Source of the DNA: Clostridium sp.
Lineage (GTDB): Bacteria > Bacillota > Clostridia > Clostridiales > Clostridiaceae
DNA: 64,000 nt
Assembly: GCF_016650035.1 (NCBI RefSeq)
Contig: NZ_JAENWM010000002.1
Coordinates: 1 to 64,000 of the forward strand
Direction: 5' to 3'
This document shows, in pieces, positions 7,863 through 16,947 of the stretch; the stretch's first letter is position 1, and the number at the start of each line of letters is the position of its first letter. Below the pieces are notes generated by a model, which had not been told where the DNA came from, made no database searches, and worked only from the letters and a program-made list of their open reading frames with translations. Made by a program: the position numbers and the translations under genes.

Positions 7863-8528
7863 ATGAGCAGAATAGGAGATAAGATTAAACAGGTAAGAGA
7901 ATCAAAAGCAGTAAGCCAGAAAAACCTAGCTAAAAAAATTGGGGTTTCTGAAAGTTTTATTAATGATATTGAGATGGGTAAAAAAGTTATAAATGAAAAA
8001 TTTATAGAAAAAATATCTAAAATTTTAGGCGAAGAAATTGGAGATACTTCTGTAGCTTTTCAATCTGATGACCACGAAGAAGAAGGAAAACCAAGGCTTG
8101 AAAGACCAAGCGTGCAAAACGTAAAAGAAGTTTGGAATGATGCTTTTAGCTCAGTTTTGAAAGATGTGGCTATTTATAAATATGACTTGATTAAATCTAT
8201 AGGCATAAAACAAATGCCCATAATATCAAACAAAATAGATGGGTATGCTCAAGATAAAGTATTGTTTTTAGAGATAGAAAATGATGATATGCTTGGGTTT
8301 AGAATTTGTAGTGGAGATATTGCTTTTGCTCATTTGACACACGAAATAGAAAATAATGCTATTTCACTTGTGGATTATAATGGAGAAAGAGTATTAAGAC
8401 AAATAAAGAAATTGGATAGTAATAAAATACTATTAATAAGTAATAAAGCGTCATTAAGAACTGAGACAGTTAATCATAAGGAAATTGTGGTAATTGCAAG
8501 ACTAGACAGAGTAGAGTTTAAGTTATAA
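7863..8528 (+). CDS. XRE-family regulator with S24/LexA-like C-terminal domain
   Basis: 221 residues. An N-terminal helix-turn-helix (about 1-60; SQKNLAKKIGVSESFINDIEMGKK) is joined by an acidic linker to a C-terminal domain (about 125-220) with LexA/S24 layout: NDDMLGFRICSGDIAFAH, then ISLVDYNGERVLRQI. The usual catalytic Ser of the DSM motif is Asp here (DDM), and the usual catalytic Lys is not in place (ERVLRQ). It is therefore unlikely to self-cleave and may instead act as a ligand-binding or structural domain. RBS GGCGGAGAG precedes ATG 7863. The regulated genes are not known; the H-NOX receptor is next downstream. Confidence 0.88.
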   Translation: MSRIGDKIKQVRESKAVSQKNLAKKIGVSESFINDIEMGKKVINEKFIEKISKILGEEIGDTSVAFQSDDHEEEGKPRLERPSVQNVKEVWNDAFSSVLKDVAIYKYDLIKSIGIKQMPIISNKIDGYAQDKVLFLEIENDDMLGFRICSGDIAFAHLTHEIENNAISLVDYNGERVLRQIKKLDSNKILLISNKASLRTETVNHKEIVVIARLDRVEFKL

Positions 8529-8658
8529 TATTATTAACAAAACACTATTCATATTTTATAGTATACTATAAACTTTAGGGGGCTATTGGTTATAATACTA
8601 ACTTAGCAATTTTAATAGCTAAAAATTAACAAGGGACAAAATGAGGGGGATTAACATA

Positions 8659-10458
8659 ATGAAAGGCACAGTAGTAGCAACATGGATGAAAACTTGTAGG
8701 AAGCTTTATGGTGATGGTGTAGTTGATAATGCAATGGAATCAGTGGGATGGAGTGCGCATAAAATATTTTTACCAGCAGAGAACATAGATGATGGACAGG
8801 TTAAAAATATAATAGGTAGTATATCAAAAGAACAAAATATATCCCTTGAAAAATTGTGGAGAAGCATAGGAAAAGATAATATAACAGCTTTCCATAGAGA
8901 TTTTCCTGCATTTTTTCAGACTGAAAATGTATATTCATTTTTAAAATCCCTATTTGATATACATGTAGTAATGACAAAAAAAATTGATGGAGCTAAACCG
9001 CCACTTGTGGGTATAAAACCTATTTCAAGACGGGAGGCAATATTTACTTATAATTCTAAGAGGGCAATGTTTGATTATTTTTTAGGACTTTTAGATGGAA
9101 CTTGTGAGTATTTCAATGAGAAAATTGAAATACAGCAAATAGAAAAAACTTCAGATAGTATGAGTTTAAAACTTACATTTGATAAAGATATTTATTATAA
9201 AAAAATATATAAAATTAATAAAATGCTATCTTTAGGGTTTATTAAGAAGGTGCCTTTTAAAGTAGGTATAGTTACTTTTATTATATCTTTACTTGGAGCT
9301 GTAGTTCTAATGACAGGTGAAAATATAGTAAAAGTATTAGGTTTTGCTACATTATCTGGAGCAGGTTCAAGCCTTGCATCTTTTATAATGGGGAGACCTA
9401 TGAGCCTAATTTTACAAACTATAGACCAAATAAGTAGTAATAATTATGTTGAAGATGGAGATATAGTAACTGGGGATGAGTATGAAGAACTATATATAAA
9501 ACTTAAGGAATATAAAAAAGTATTTAGAGCAGATTTTGTTGAGTTTAAAGGCGTAACTGATGAGATGGATACATTCGCTGAAAACATTAATAAAATCTCC
9601 AGTATTATGAACAATACTTCTGAAGATATATCAGGAGTAGTGGATCAAATGGCAAACTGTTCGGTAAGCCAAGCAGAGAACACTGAAAATGCTGTTTTAA
9701 TTTTAAATGATAATATAAGGGCACTTAGGGATATTGTTAAAAATGAAAACAATAACAAAGATGAATTAGAAAAGGCTATTGTAAAGATCAATAATAGCTA
9801 TGAAAACGTTGATAGTACAAGTAAAAATATACTTGGAACATTAGAGAAATTTCAAGAGGTTAAGGATAATGGCATTAGTTTAGAAACAAAGGCTCATGAT
9901 ATAACAAATATAGTATCAATTGTTTCCCAAATTTCTGAACAAACAAATCTTCTGGCTTTAAATGCGTCTATTGAAGCTGCACGTGCAGGTGAGCAAGGTA
10001 GGGGATTTGCTGTAGTTGCTGACGAGGTTAGAAAGCTTGCAGAACAGTCGAAGAGTGCGGTAGAAGAAATTAATACTAATCTAATCGAATTTGTTAAGGA
10101 TATAAATTTACTTGTTGTTAAAATTGGTGACCAGTATGATATTCTTCAAAACGAAACAAAAGGCCTAGAAGAGGTAAGAGATATAAGCTACGAGGCTACA
10201 ATGTCTGTTAGAATAGTTTCTACATCAATGATAAATACTATAAATGATTTAGATAGAGAAGCTGAATCTATTTCAAATATATATGAAACAATAGAGTCTT
10301 TAGCAGCAATTGCTGAAGAGAGCTCTGCATCTTCAGAAGAGGTAAGTGCAAGTGTTGGAAGTTATACCAGTGAAATAAAGAAACTTATTAATAATATATA
10401 TGAATTTAAAAGGATAACAAGTTCATTTAAAAATGAACTTAGAAAATATAAAATATAG
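8659..10458 (+). CDS. H-NOX (heme NO/O2-binding) methyl-accepting chemotaxis protein
   Basis: 599 residues. The N-terminal H-NOX domain (about 1-185) has proximal heme ligand His102, Pro115 and the heme-propionate motif Y131-x-S133-x-R135, at exactly the positions used in the Thermoanaerobacter H-NOX. The distal-pocket residues Trp9, Asn74 and Tyr140 are also present. Two closely spaced TM segments (about 201-220 and 224-246) leave no periplasmic domain. The C-terminal signalling hairpin contains [20 protein letters not shown] and would contact CheA/CheW. Domain fusions of this type are known in clostridia. I start at ATG 8659 (MKGTVV) behind GAGGGGG rather than at ATG 8641. A PAP2-type gene follows after 29 nt. 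Confidence 0.95.
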   Translation: MKGTVVATWMKTCRKLYGDGVVDNAMESVGWSAHKIFLPAENIDDGQVKNIIGSISKEQNISLEKLWRSIGKDNITAFHRDFPAFFQTENVYSFLKSLFDIHVVMTKKIDGAKPPLVGIKPISRREAIFTYNSKRAMFDYFLGLLDGTCEYFNEKIEIQQIEKTSDSMSLKLTFDKDIYYKKIYKINKMLSLGFIKKVPFKVGIVTFIISLLGAVVLMTGENIVKVLGFATLSGAGSSLASFIMGRPMSLILQTIDQISSNNYVEDGDIVTGDEYEELYIKLKEYKKVFRADFVEFKGVTDEMDTFAENINKISSIMNNTSEDISGVVDQMANCSVSQAENTENAVLILNDNIRALRDIVKNENNNKDELEKAIVKINNSYENVDSTSKNILGTLEKFQEVKDNGISLETKAHDITNIVSIVSQISEQTNLLALNASIEAARAGEQGRGFAVVADEVRKLAEQSKSAVEEINTNLIEFVKDINLLVVKIGDQYDILQNETKGLEEVRDISYEATMSVRIVSTSMINTINDLDREAESISNIYETIESLAAIAEESSASSEEVSASVGSYTSEIKKLINNIYEFKRITSSFKNELRKYKI

Positions 10459-10487
10459 CTTTTGTTAGAGCTATTAGGGGGTCACAA

Positions 10488-11153
10488 ATGGAACAATTAC
10501 AAAAGAAAGTCTTTGCTCACGAATGGAAGGATATTATGAAACGTGGTTTGTGGGGACTAAGCATACCATTAATAAGTTTGACCTATCCAATGTTAAATCA
10601 ATATAGAGGAAGTACTAACTCAGTGTTTACATTTGTGGATAAGTTTATACCTTTTAATAGGTTCTTCATATTACCATATGTATCTTGGTATGCATTTATT
10701 GCAATTTTCTTGGCTATTTTATGTGTATTAGATAAAGAAAGGTATTTAAAACTTCTTATAACTATAAATATAGGCATGATTACATGCTATGTAATTTATT
10801 TCTTTTATCCAACATATGTTCCAAGACCCATAATAACAGGCAGTGATTTCTTAAGCAATTTAGTTTCTAATTTATATGCTGCGGATAATCCTTATAACGC
10901 TTTCCCAAGTATTCATGTTTTGAATTCCGCATTAATAGCTTTTTATATTTATAAATCAGAAAAGGTTAATAAACTTACTAAAATAATTTGCGTTATTATG
11001 GCTACATCCATAATTATATCTACTATGTTTATAAAACAGCATTATTTTGCTGATGTGGCGGTAGGCATAATATTCGCTTGTGTATTATATTTTTCCTTTA
11101 AGAATATAAATTTTAATATTGATGAAGATAAATCTACTACATATGTAGAATAA
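10488..11153 (+). CDS. PAP2-superfamily membrane phosphatase/phosphotransferase (Aur1-like subgroup)
   Basis: 221 residues with about six TM segments. The PAP2 catalytic signatures are present: VPRP in motif 1, FPSIHV in motif 2 (catalytic His) and KQHYFADV in motif 3 (His and Asp). The STMFIKQH form of motif 3 is typical of the inositolphosphotransferase-like PAP2 subgroup rather than of UppP/BcrC. It would act on a phospholipid or polyprenyl phosphate at the outer membrane face. ATG follows TTAGGGGG. The 29-nt gap after the H-NOX receptor suggests co-transcription, though no functional link is obvious. Confidence 0.88.
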   Translation: MEQLQKKVFAHEWKDIMKRGLWGLSIPLISLTYPMLNQYRGSTNSVFTFVDKFIPFNRFFILPYVSWYAFIAIFLAILCVLDKERYLKLLITINIGMITCYVIYFFYPTYVPRPIITGSDFLSNLVSNLYAADNPYNAFPSIHVLNSALIAFYIYKSEKVNKLTKIICVIMATSIIISTMFIKQHYFADVAVGIIFACVLYFSFKNINFNIDEDKSTTYVE

Positions 11154-11162
11154 TTATTATCT

Positions 11163-11204
11163 AAAAAATCCTCATGACTTTAATCATGGGGATTTTTTAT
11201 TTTT
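11163..11204. terminator. Bidirectional terminator
   Basis: Stem AAAAAATCCTCATGA (11163-11177) with TCATGGGGATTTTTT (11184-11198), A run on the left and T run on the right, between convergent genes. Confidence 0.88.
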
Positions 11205-11227
11205 ATGAAACTTTATAATTTCCATTT

Positions 11228-12166
11228 TTACACTTCGCTTAGATCAAATTCTGGTACGAAAGCTTTAGAGGAAGTTCCACTTTCTTGGATAAAACATTTT
11301 GTGATACCTAAGTTTAAGCAATAGTTAATTAAAGCATCGTAATGATCATGATTTAAAGGTTTGCTTATTTCAAGATATTTATATGATTCATGCATAGGAG
11401 TATACTGATTCATTAGGCTAATATACACTGAATTATTAAAAGTATTATATATAAAATCTATTATTTTTTTAGAGTCAAATAATAAGCCAGGTAGCATTAA
11501 GTGCCTAATTATTACGCCCCTTTGAATAATCCCGGTGCTATCGAATTTGACTTCGCCTACTTGGGAAACCATTTCAGTAATAGCCTTCCTAGCTGTATTA
11601 AAATAATCAGGGGCACCGGAATATTTAAGTGCATATTTATCTTTATAATATTTTAAGTCTGGCAAATAAACATCAATAAATCCTCTAAGAGACTTAATGG
11701 TATCCACATTTTCATATCCATTTGAATTATAGAGAATAGGAATATTAAGTCCCTTATCTTTAGCAAGCTTTAAAGCTTCAATTATCTGGGGTACATAGTG
11801 AGTAGGTGTAACTAAATTTATATTGTGGGCTCCTTTTTTCTGTTGCTCTAAAAAAATTTCACTAAGTCTTTTAATAGATATTATCTTTCCAATACCTTCA
11901 TTACTTATTCTATGATTTTGACAAAACACACATTTTAAATTGCAATTAGAGAAAAATACAGTGCCAGAGCCAAGTAGCCCTGAAACACAGGGCTCTTCCC
12001 ACTGGTGCAAGGTAACTTTAGCTATTTTTATATCCACAGAAGATCGGCAAAAGCCTAATTCTCCATCTAATCTATTAACATTACATTTCCTAGGACATAG
12101 ATTACATTTTTTTAGCAGACTTAAAAAAGATGAATCATTTAATTCTTCTGTATCACTATTAATCAT
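11228..12166 (-). CDS. Radical SAM protein, PflA-like (COG1313 type)
   Basis: 312 residues. The radical SAM motif CNLKCVFCQN (CxxxCxxC) follows a Cys-rich N-terminus (CNLCPRKCNVNR ... GFCRSS) typical of the PflX/COG1313 group related to pyruvate formate-lyase activating enzymes. The motif LLGSGTVFFSNCNLKC is also family-typical. Substrate unknown; no glycyl radical enzyme is nearby. ATG 12166 has GGGAGAT upstream. It lies 88 nt downstream of the YkvI-like gene on the same strand and may share its transcript. Confidence 0.9.
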   Translation of the reverse strand: MINSDTEELNDSSFLSLLKKCNLCPRKCNVNRLDGELGFCRSSVDIKIAKVTLHQWEEPCVSGLLGSGTVFFSNCNLKCVFCQNHRISNEGIGKIISIKRLSEIFLEQQKKGAHNINLVTPTHYVPQIIEALKLAKDKGLNIPILYNSNGYENVDTIKSLRGFIDVYLPDLKYYKDKYALKYSGAPDYFNTARKAITEMVSQVGEVKFDSTGIIQRGVIIRHLMLPGLLFDSKKIIDFIYNTFNNSVYISLMNQYTPMHESYKYLEISKPLNHDHYDALINYCLNLGITKCFIQESGTSSKAFVPEFDLSEV

Positions 12167-12254
12167 TGGTATCTCCCTTTTGTATATCTATCGGTATAAT
12201 CTAAGATAATATATATATCTTATATAAGAATTGTACATCTCATTATATATAAGG

Positions 12255-13328
12255 TCAATTATGCTTCTTAGTAGTTTTTCTATAAAATATAATACATTGA
12301 ACTAGAAAAATAAGACTTATTGCACCAAAGCCAGGGTAAAGGACTTTTATTAAAGTCCTAAAGCCAATTTGAGAAATAGGTATGGCTATAATAAGTATCA
12401 AAATTACAGCTTTTTTATAAGATATATTAAATTTTTTCTCCAAAGTTTTTCCTACACTATATATATCCGAAACTTCAGTTGAAAACATTTCAAAAAATAT
12501 TACACAAAGTAGAAGAATTTGCATTAACATACCAAAGCGGTGTGTTATGTATAGGAGGGGAATTTCGTACTTAAAAATTTGAGGTATGTTTAATAAAAGC
12601 ATTACATTTACCAAATAACATAATACGGTTAGAACTAACGCACCTATTATAACTCCAGGAATGAGAATACGTTTATGCTTCATTTCTTGACTTAAGGGAA
12701 CTAGAACGCCGCTACAGCATAGCATATTAAAACCAGCATAAAGTAAGGCTGAGAAAAACCATTGAGCAGGAACAATATTATTTTTATAAGAGGGAATTTG
12801 TTTTATATAGGAAGCACTTACAATATCTCTGTAGAATACTAAGTATAAAACAAATATAGTTATAATAATTGTAGTAAGACATGGAACTATAAAGGAATTT
12901 ATAGTTATTAGCCCTTTAGTATCTTTAAGCAGTGTATATAAAGAGATTATAGACATAAGAGAAATTCCCACCCATTTTGAAACGCCAAAATATTGATGAA
13001 GCAGTGCACCACTTCCAGCAAGGATTATGGCAGCTCCACTTATCAAGAAAAAGCTTGTAAAAATGTCTGTAATTACCCCGAAGAAACCAGGACTTACAAG
13101 AGTAATAAGTTCGGTATAGGAACTTAATTTATGCTTTAGGCTAATAGAAATTATAATAGAACTTATAACAATATAAATTAAACAGCATATCAGAATACCC
13201 CAAAAGCTTATATATCCATAAGTACTGAAAAATTGAGTTATCTCCTGCCCGGAAGCTAGTCCGGCACCCACTATGGTTCCGATAAATACAGCAGCAATTT
13301 GAAATATTGGACCAATTGTCTTTTTCAA
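12255..13328 (-). CDS. YkvI-family (COG3949) membrane protein
   Basis: 357 residues with about ten TM segments. The N-terminal GTIVGAGLASGQEITQFF, with a broken first helix and a GQE motif, is characteristic of the YkvI-like family, which is thought to have the LeuT-type transporter fold. The transported substrate is unknown. The start ATG follows GGAGGAGAT. Transcribed before the radical SAM gene on the same strand. Confidence 0.88.
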   Translation of the reverse strand: MKKTIGPIFQIAAVFIGTIVGAGLASGQEITQFFSTYGYISFWGILICCLIYIVISSIIISISLKHKLSSYTELITLVSPGFFGVITDIFTSFFLISGAAIILAGSGALLHQYFGVSKWVGISLMSIISLYTLLKDTKGLITINSFIVPCLTTIIITIFVLYLVFYRDIVSASYIKQIPSYKNNIVPAQWFFSALLYAGFNMLCCSGVLVPLSQEMKHKRILIPGVIIGALVLTVLCYLVNVMLLLNIPQIFKYEIPLLYITHRFGMLMQILLLCVIFFEMFSTEVSDIYSVGKTLEKKFNISYKKAVILILIIAIPISQIGFRTLIKVLYPGFGAISLIFLVQCIIFYRKTTKKHN

Positions 13329-13555
13329 AATATCTCCTCCATAAAATTATTAAATTAAGGTCATACTTAAATAAAATGCTTGTCTTTATAAATATATGTA
13401 TAATATTTAATAATAAATAACGATTTTATAAATTAAAATTTTATTTATAGGGAAACTATAATTAGTATAATAAATTTTACTTTGTAAATCTTAAATGTGA
13501 GAGCAGTTATAATCAATATTATTGAACTAAAATTCATTTAGAGGGAGTGGAGATA

Positions 13556-14638
13556 TTGAAAAAGTTCTTAAGCTGTTTATTAATAATGGTATTTATTTTG
13601 TCTTTTACAGCGTGCACAAAAAAGGAGGAAGAGAAGAAGGTACAAACTAACACTTTTGAAATTCAAACTGCAACCAATGTAGTTGAAAATTATATGAAAT
13701 TAATTATGAAAGAAGATTATGAAAATGGTAAAAAATTATATACTAAAGATTTGTTTCTAAAAGTTTCAAATATGCCAATTAGTGATATGAAGATAAAGGG
13801 TTATAAAGTTACAGAAAGTAATGAAGTTGGTCGAAGTGGAATTTTTAAGGTTAGAGTTACAAGAACATCCATGGTTAGCTCACAGTCATGCCTTGATGAA
13901 TATTCCATTAAAATTGTTAAAGATGGAGCTGAATACAAAATAAGCGAGATTACTAGTAATCCAGAAGAGGAAGCTTTCCTTGAAGGTAAAGGTATTAGAT
14001 ATAGAGATAAGAAAAATATAAAAACTAATTTAATAATTGATGAAGCAGGGCTTCCTAAATATGCATACTCAAGTGAAGATGAAGCGCATCTTTATAAAAT
14101 AGTAGTACCAATAAAAAAATTCAGTTCTATAAATTTTAGCTATGAAGGAGAAAAACTTGCGGTTAGTACTTATAATAAAAATTCGTTTATAGGTATTGTT
14201 AATATTGACGAGTCGCTAGCAGTTCAAGGAGATGTAGGGGGCCAGTCTGGAGGAGCTTCGGGAGGGGAAGGAGGCGAATCTGGAGAAGTAGCTAAGGAGA
14301 AACCAATTGGTAAAGAGTTAATTCCAGTTGATTTATTGCTGGATTGTAAAGTGGATTTTATGATCTTCTCATTAGATGAAAAATTCCTTCTTGTTCAATA
14401 CATTAAAGAAGACATGGGTAAATGTATCAGGATTTACAAAGTAGACGATGGGGATATGATTCCTGTTAATTTTGAAAAAGATTATCCAATAGAAAATGTG
14501 GAAATAGTATTTTCATCCTTCGGTGAGGATACTATGACGTATGAAGTAATACCTAAACCAAAGCTTAATAGTTCGGAAATTGATATTGTTGGCAAATGGA
14601 AATTAGATTTAAAGATTTTTACCGTAGATAAATTATAA
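13556..14638 (+). CDS. Predicted lipoprotein, unknown function
   Basis: 360 residues. Signal peptide MKKFLSCLLIMVFILSFTAC with a lipobox ending at the Cys, so it should be anchored outside the membrane. Residues about 30-130 resemble a small NTF2-like/DUF4829-type domain (VVENYMKLIMKEDYENGKKLY). The second half is beta-rich, interrupted by a Gly/Ser-rich linker (GGQSGGASGGEGG) that probably separates two modules. I choose TTG 13556, because the ribosome binding site AGGGAGTGGAG would overlap the alternative GTG at 13547. Monocistronic. Confidence 0.85.
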   Translation: MKKFLSCLLIMVFILSFTACTKKEEEKKVQTNTFEIQTATNVVENYMKLIMKEDYENGKKLYTKDLFLKVSNMPISDMKIKGYKVTESNEVGRSGIFKVRVTRTSMVSSQSCLDEYSIKIVKDGAEYKISEITSNPEEEAFLEGKGIRYRDKKNIKTNLIIDEAGLPKYAYSSEDEAHLYKIVVPIKKFSSINFSYEGEKLAVSTYNKNSFIGIVNIDESLAVQGDVGGQSGGASGGEGGESGEVAKEKPIGKELIPVDLLLDCKVDFMIFSLDEKFLLVQYIKEDMGKCIRIYKVDDGDMIPVNFEKDYPIENVEIVFSSFGEDTMTYEVIPKPKLNSSEIDIVGKWKLDLKIFTVDKL

Positions 14639-14695
14639 CTAACTCTCGCGTGCTATACTATAAGGTATAATTAGTATGAAGTTAGTAAATTAATT

Positions 14696-14730
14696 AAAAT
14701 GACTAGTTTAGTGACTAGTCATTTTAATTT
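14696..14730 (+). terminator. Terminator after lipoprotein gene
   Basis: Perfect 11-bp stem AAAATGACTAG (14696-14706) with CTAGTCATTTT (14715-14725), followed by AATTT. The T tract is short. Confidence 0.7.
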
Positions 14731-14759
14731 ATACCTTACATAGAGGAAGGAAGAGATTA

Positions 14760-15689
14760 ATGCAGAAAGCATGGGGTGACAAAAGATATCACAGTTTGAA
14801 TTATTTTTTAAGAGAAAAGTTTTATGGTAAGGTTTTTAAGATATCGCTTGATGGCGGATTTTCATGTCCCAATAGAGATGGAACCATTAGTAGTGGAGGA
14901 TGTTTATTTTGTAGCGAAAGGGGCTCGGGAGATTTTGCTGGAAATAGAGAATTTACTATTAAAAAACAATTTGAAGACATAAAGGATATGATGAGTAAAA
15001 AATGGAAATCAGAAAAATATATTGCTTATTTTCAAGCTTATACTAGTACTTATGGACCAATAGAATTATTAAGAGCAAAATATGATGAAGCGGTATTACA
15101 AGAGGGTGTGGTGGCACTTGCTATAGCTACTCGACCGGATTGTTTAGATGATGATGTGTTAGATCTTATAGAAGAATATTCGCATAGAATATACACATGG
15201 ATAGAATTAGGACTTCAAACTTGTAACGATGAAAGTGCAAAAATCATTAATAGAGGATATAAATTATCAAAGTTTGAAGAGGCACTTGAAAACCTTAATG
15301 AGAGAAATATTGATGTGGTGGTGCATACTATTTTTGGACTTCCTGGTGAAAGTACATTGGATATGTTAAAAACAATAGATTATGTGGCTAGTAAAGATAT
15401 AAAGGGTATAAAAATGCATTTGCTTCATCTTATAGAGCATACACCTATGACTGAGCTATATAAAAGTGGAAAACTAAAATTTCTAGAACAGGAAGAATAT
15501 ATTGATACAATTTGTACGGCAATTACTAGGCTTCCACCTAATATGGTTATACATAGATTAACAGGTGATGCGCCAAGGGAACTATTAATAGGTCCTATGT
15601 GGAGTTTAAAAAAATGGGAAGTTTTAAATGGTATAGATAACAAATTAAAGGAATTAGATATATATCAAGGAGTTAATTTTAAAATTTAA
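14760..15689 (+). CDS. TIGR01212-family radical SAM protein (YtqA/YhcC type)
   Basis: 309 residues. The Fe-S cysteines are in CPNRDGTISSGGCLFC, the unusually spaced pattern of this family, followed by GSGDFAG. ELGLQTCNDESAKIINRGY and HTIFGLPGESTLDM are core strands of the radical SAM barrel. The B. subtilis homologue YtqA has, as far as I recall, been linked to tRNA wobble-uridine modification (proposed name MnmL); I infer the same role here with caution. ATG follows GAGGAAGGAAGAG. Stands alone after a terminator. Confidence 0.9.
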   Translation: MQKAWGDKRYHSLNYFLREKFYGKVFKISLDGGFSCPNRDGTISSGGCLFCSERGSGDFAGNREFTIKKQFEDIKDMMSKKWKSEKYIAYFQAYTSTYGPIELLRAKYDEAVLQEGVVALAIATRPDCLDDDVLDLIEEYSHRIYTWIELGLQTCNDESAKIINRGYKLSKFEEALENLNERNIDVVVHTIFGLPGESTLDMLKTIDYVASKDIKGIKMHLLHLIEHTPMTELYKSGKLKFLEQEEYIDTICTAITRLPPNMVIHRLTGDAPRELLIGPMWSLKKWEVLNGIDNKLKELDIYQGVNFKI

Positions 15690-15822
15690 GAGGGCATTTG
15701 TGTCTTTCTACAAATTAACGTTATGACTTTTGGGTGTTTTGAGAATAGATAAATATAATTTAAAGGATTGCAATGTATGTATATTAAAATCATTTAAAAT
15801 GTATATGTAGGAGGAATAAATT

Positions 15823-16947
15823 ATGTCGAATTTATCATTAAGGCACATATTCAAGGTTTATACTGGAAATGTAACAGCGGTAAAAGATTTTAATCTTGAA
15901 ATAGAAGATAAAGAATTTATAGTTTTCGTAGGACCATCAGGGTGTGGTAAATCAACAACTTTAAGAATGATAGCAGGTCTTGAAGAAATTACAGAAGGTG
16001 AAATTTATATTGGTGATAAACTAGTAAATGATATGGCGCCTAAGGACAGAGACATAGCTATGGTTTTCCAAAACTATGCATTGTATCCACATATGACTGT
16101 ATATGATAACATGGCTTTTGGATTAAAACTAAGAAAAATGCCAAAAGATGAAATAAAACAAAAGGTTACTGATGTGGCTAAAACACTTGATATAGAACAT
16201 TTACTTGATAGAAAACCAAAGGCACTATCAGGTGGTCAAAGGCAAAGAGTAGCACTTGGAAGAGCAATAGTTAGAAATCCAAAGGTATTTTTAATGGACG
16301 AGCCACTATCAAACTTAGATGCTAAACTAAGGGTTCAAATGAGAAAAGAAATAGCTAAACTTCATCACAAACTTCAAACAACTTTTATTTATGTAACTCA
16401 TGACCAAACAGAAGCTATGACTATGGGAACAAGAATAGTTGTAATGAAAGATGGCCTGGCCCAACAAGTAGATACTCCTCATAACATATATGAGCACCCA
16501 GTTAATATGTTCGTTGCTGGATTTATAGGAAGTCCTCAAATGAACTTTATGGAAGCTAAAGTTTTAGAGCAAAATGGAGAAGTAGTTCTTTCTTTTGATA
16601 ATGAAACTATAGTATTACCAAAGGATAAAGCACAAGTTATAAAAGAAAAATCATATATTGGTAAAACTGTTATAATGGGAATTAGACCAGAAGATATTGA
16701 TGACGGTATAGCCTTTATTGAAAAAAATAAAAATTCAGTTATTGAAGCACAAGTTGAAGTTGCAGAGCTTATGGGTGCAGAAACTAATATTTATATGTCA
16801 AAAGGAGATGCAAGTATTGTAGCTAGAGTTAACGGGTCTTCTAATGCTAAAGTTGGAGATAAAATTATAATTGCTTTCGATACAAAAAAAATTCATGTTT
16901 TTGATAAAGAAACAGAAATGACTCTTTTGGTAAATAGGGACGGTTAA
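15823..16947 (+). CDS. ABC transporter ATP-binding protein, MsmK/UgpC/MalK type
   Basis: 374 residues. Walker A GPSGCGKST, Q-loop MVFQNYALYPHM, signature LSGGQRQRVALGRA, Walker B VFLMDEPLSNLDAKL, H-loop VTHDQTEAMTMG, then a C-terminal TOBE/OB domain (about 235-365). No permease or binding protein is adjacent, so it probably serves several sugar importers, as MsmK does in other Firmicutes. RBS GTAGGAGG. The last residues, NRDG and the stop, are encoded by the left inverted end of the transposase element that begins at 16937, so the native C-terminus has been replaced. Confidence 0.94.
   Translation: MSNLSLRHIFKVYTGNVTAVKDFNLEIEDKEFIVFVGPSGCGKSTTLRMIAGLEEITEGEIYIGDKLVNDMAPKDRDIAMVFQNYALYPHMTVYDNMAFGLKLRKMPKDEIKQKVTDVAKTLDIEHLLDRKPKALSGGQRQRVALGRAIVRNPKVFLMDEPLSNLDAKLRVQMRKEIAKLHHKLQTTFIYVTHDQTEAMTMGTRIVVMKDGLAQQVDTPHNIYEHPVNMFVAGFIGSPQMNFMEAKVLEQNGEVVLSFDNETIVLPKDKAQVIKEKSYIGKTVIMGIRPEDIDDGIAFIEKNKNSVIEAQVEVAELMGAETNIYMSKGDASIVARVNGSSNAKVGDKIIIAFDTKKIHVFDKETEMTLLVNRDG

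Noticed and set aside
8659-10458. H-NOX chemoreceptor as a wholly new fusion
   Set aside because: H-NOX fused to MCP signalling domains is already known from clostridia and Thermoanaerobacter; only the pocket residues and neighbours are reported.
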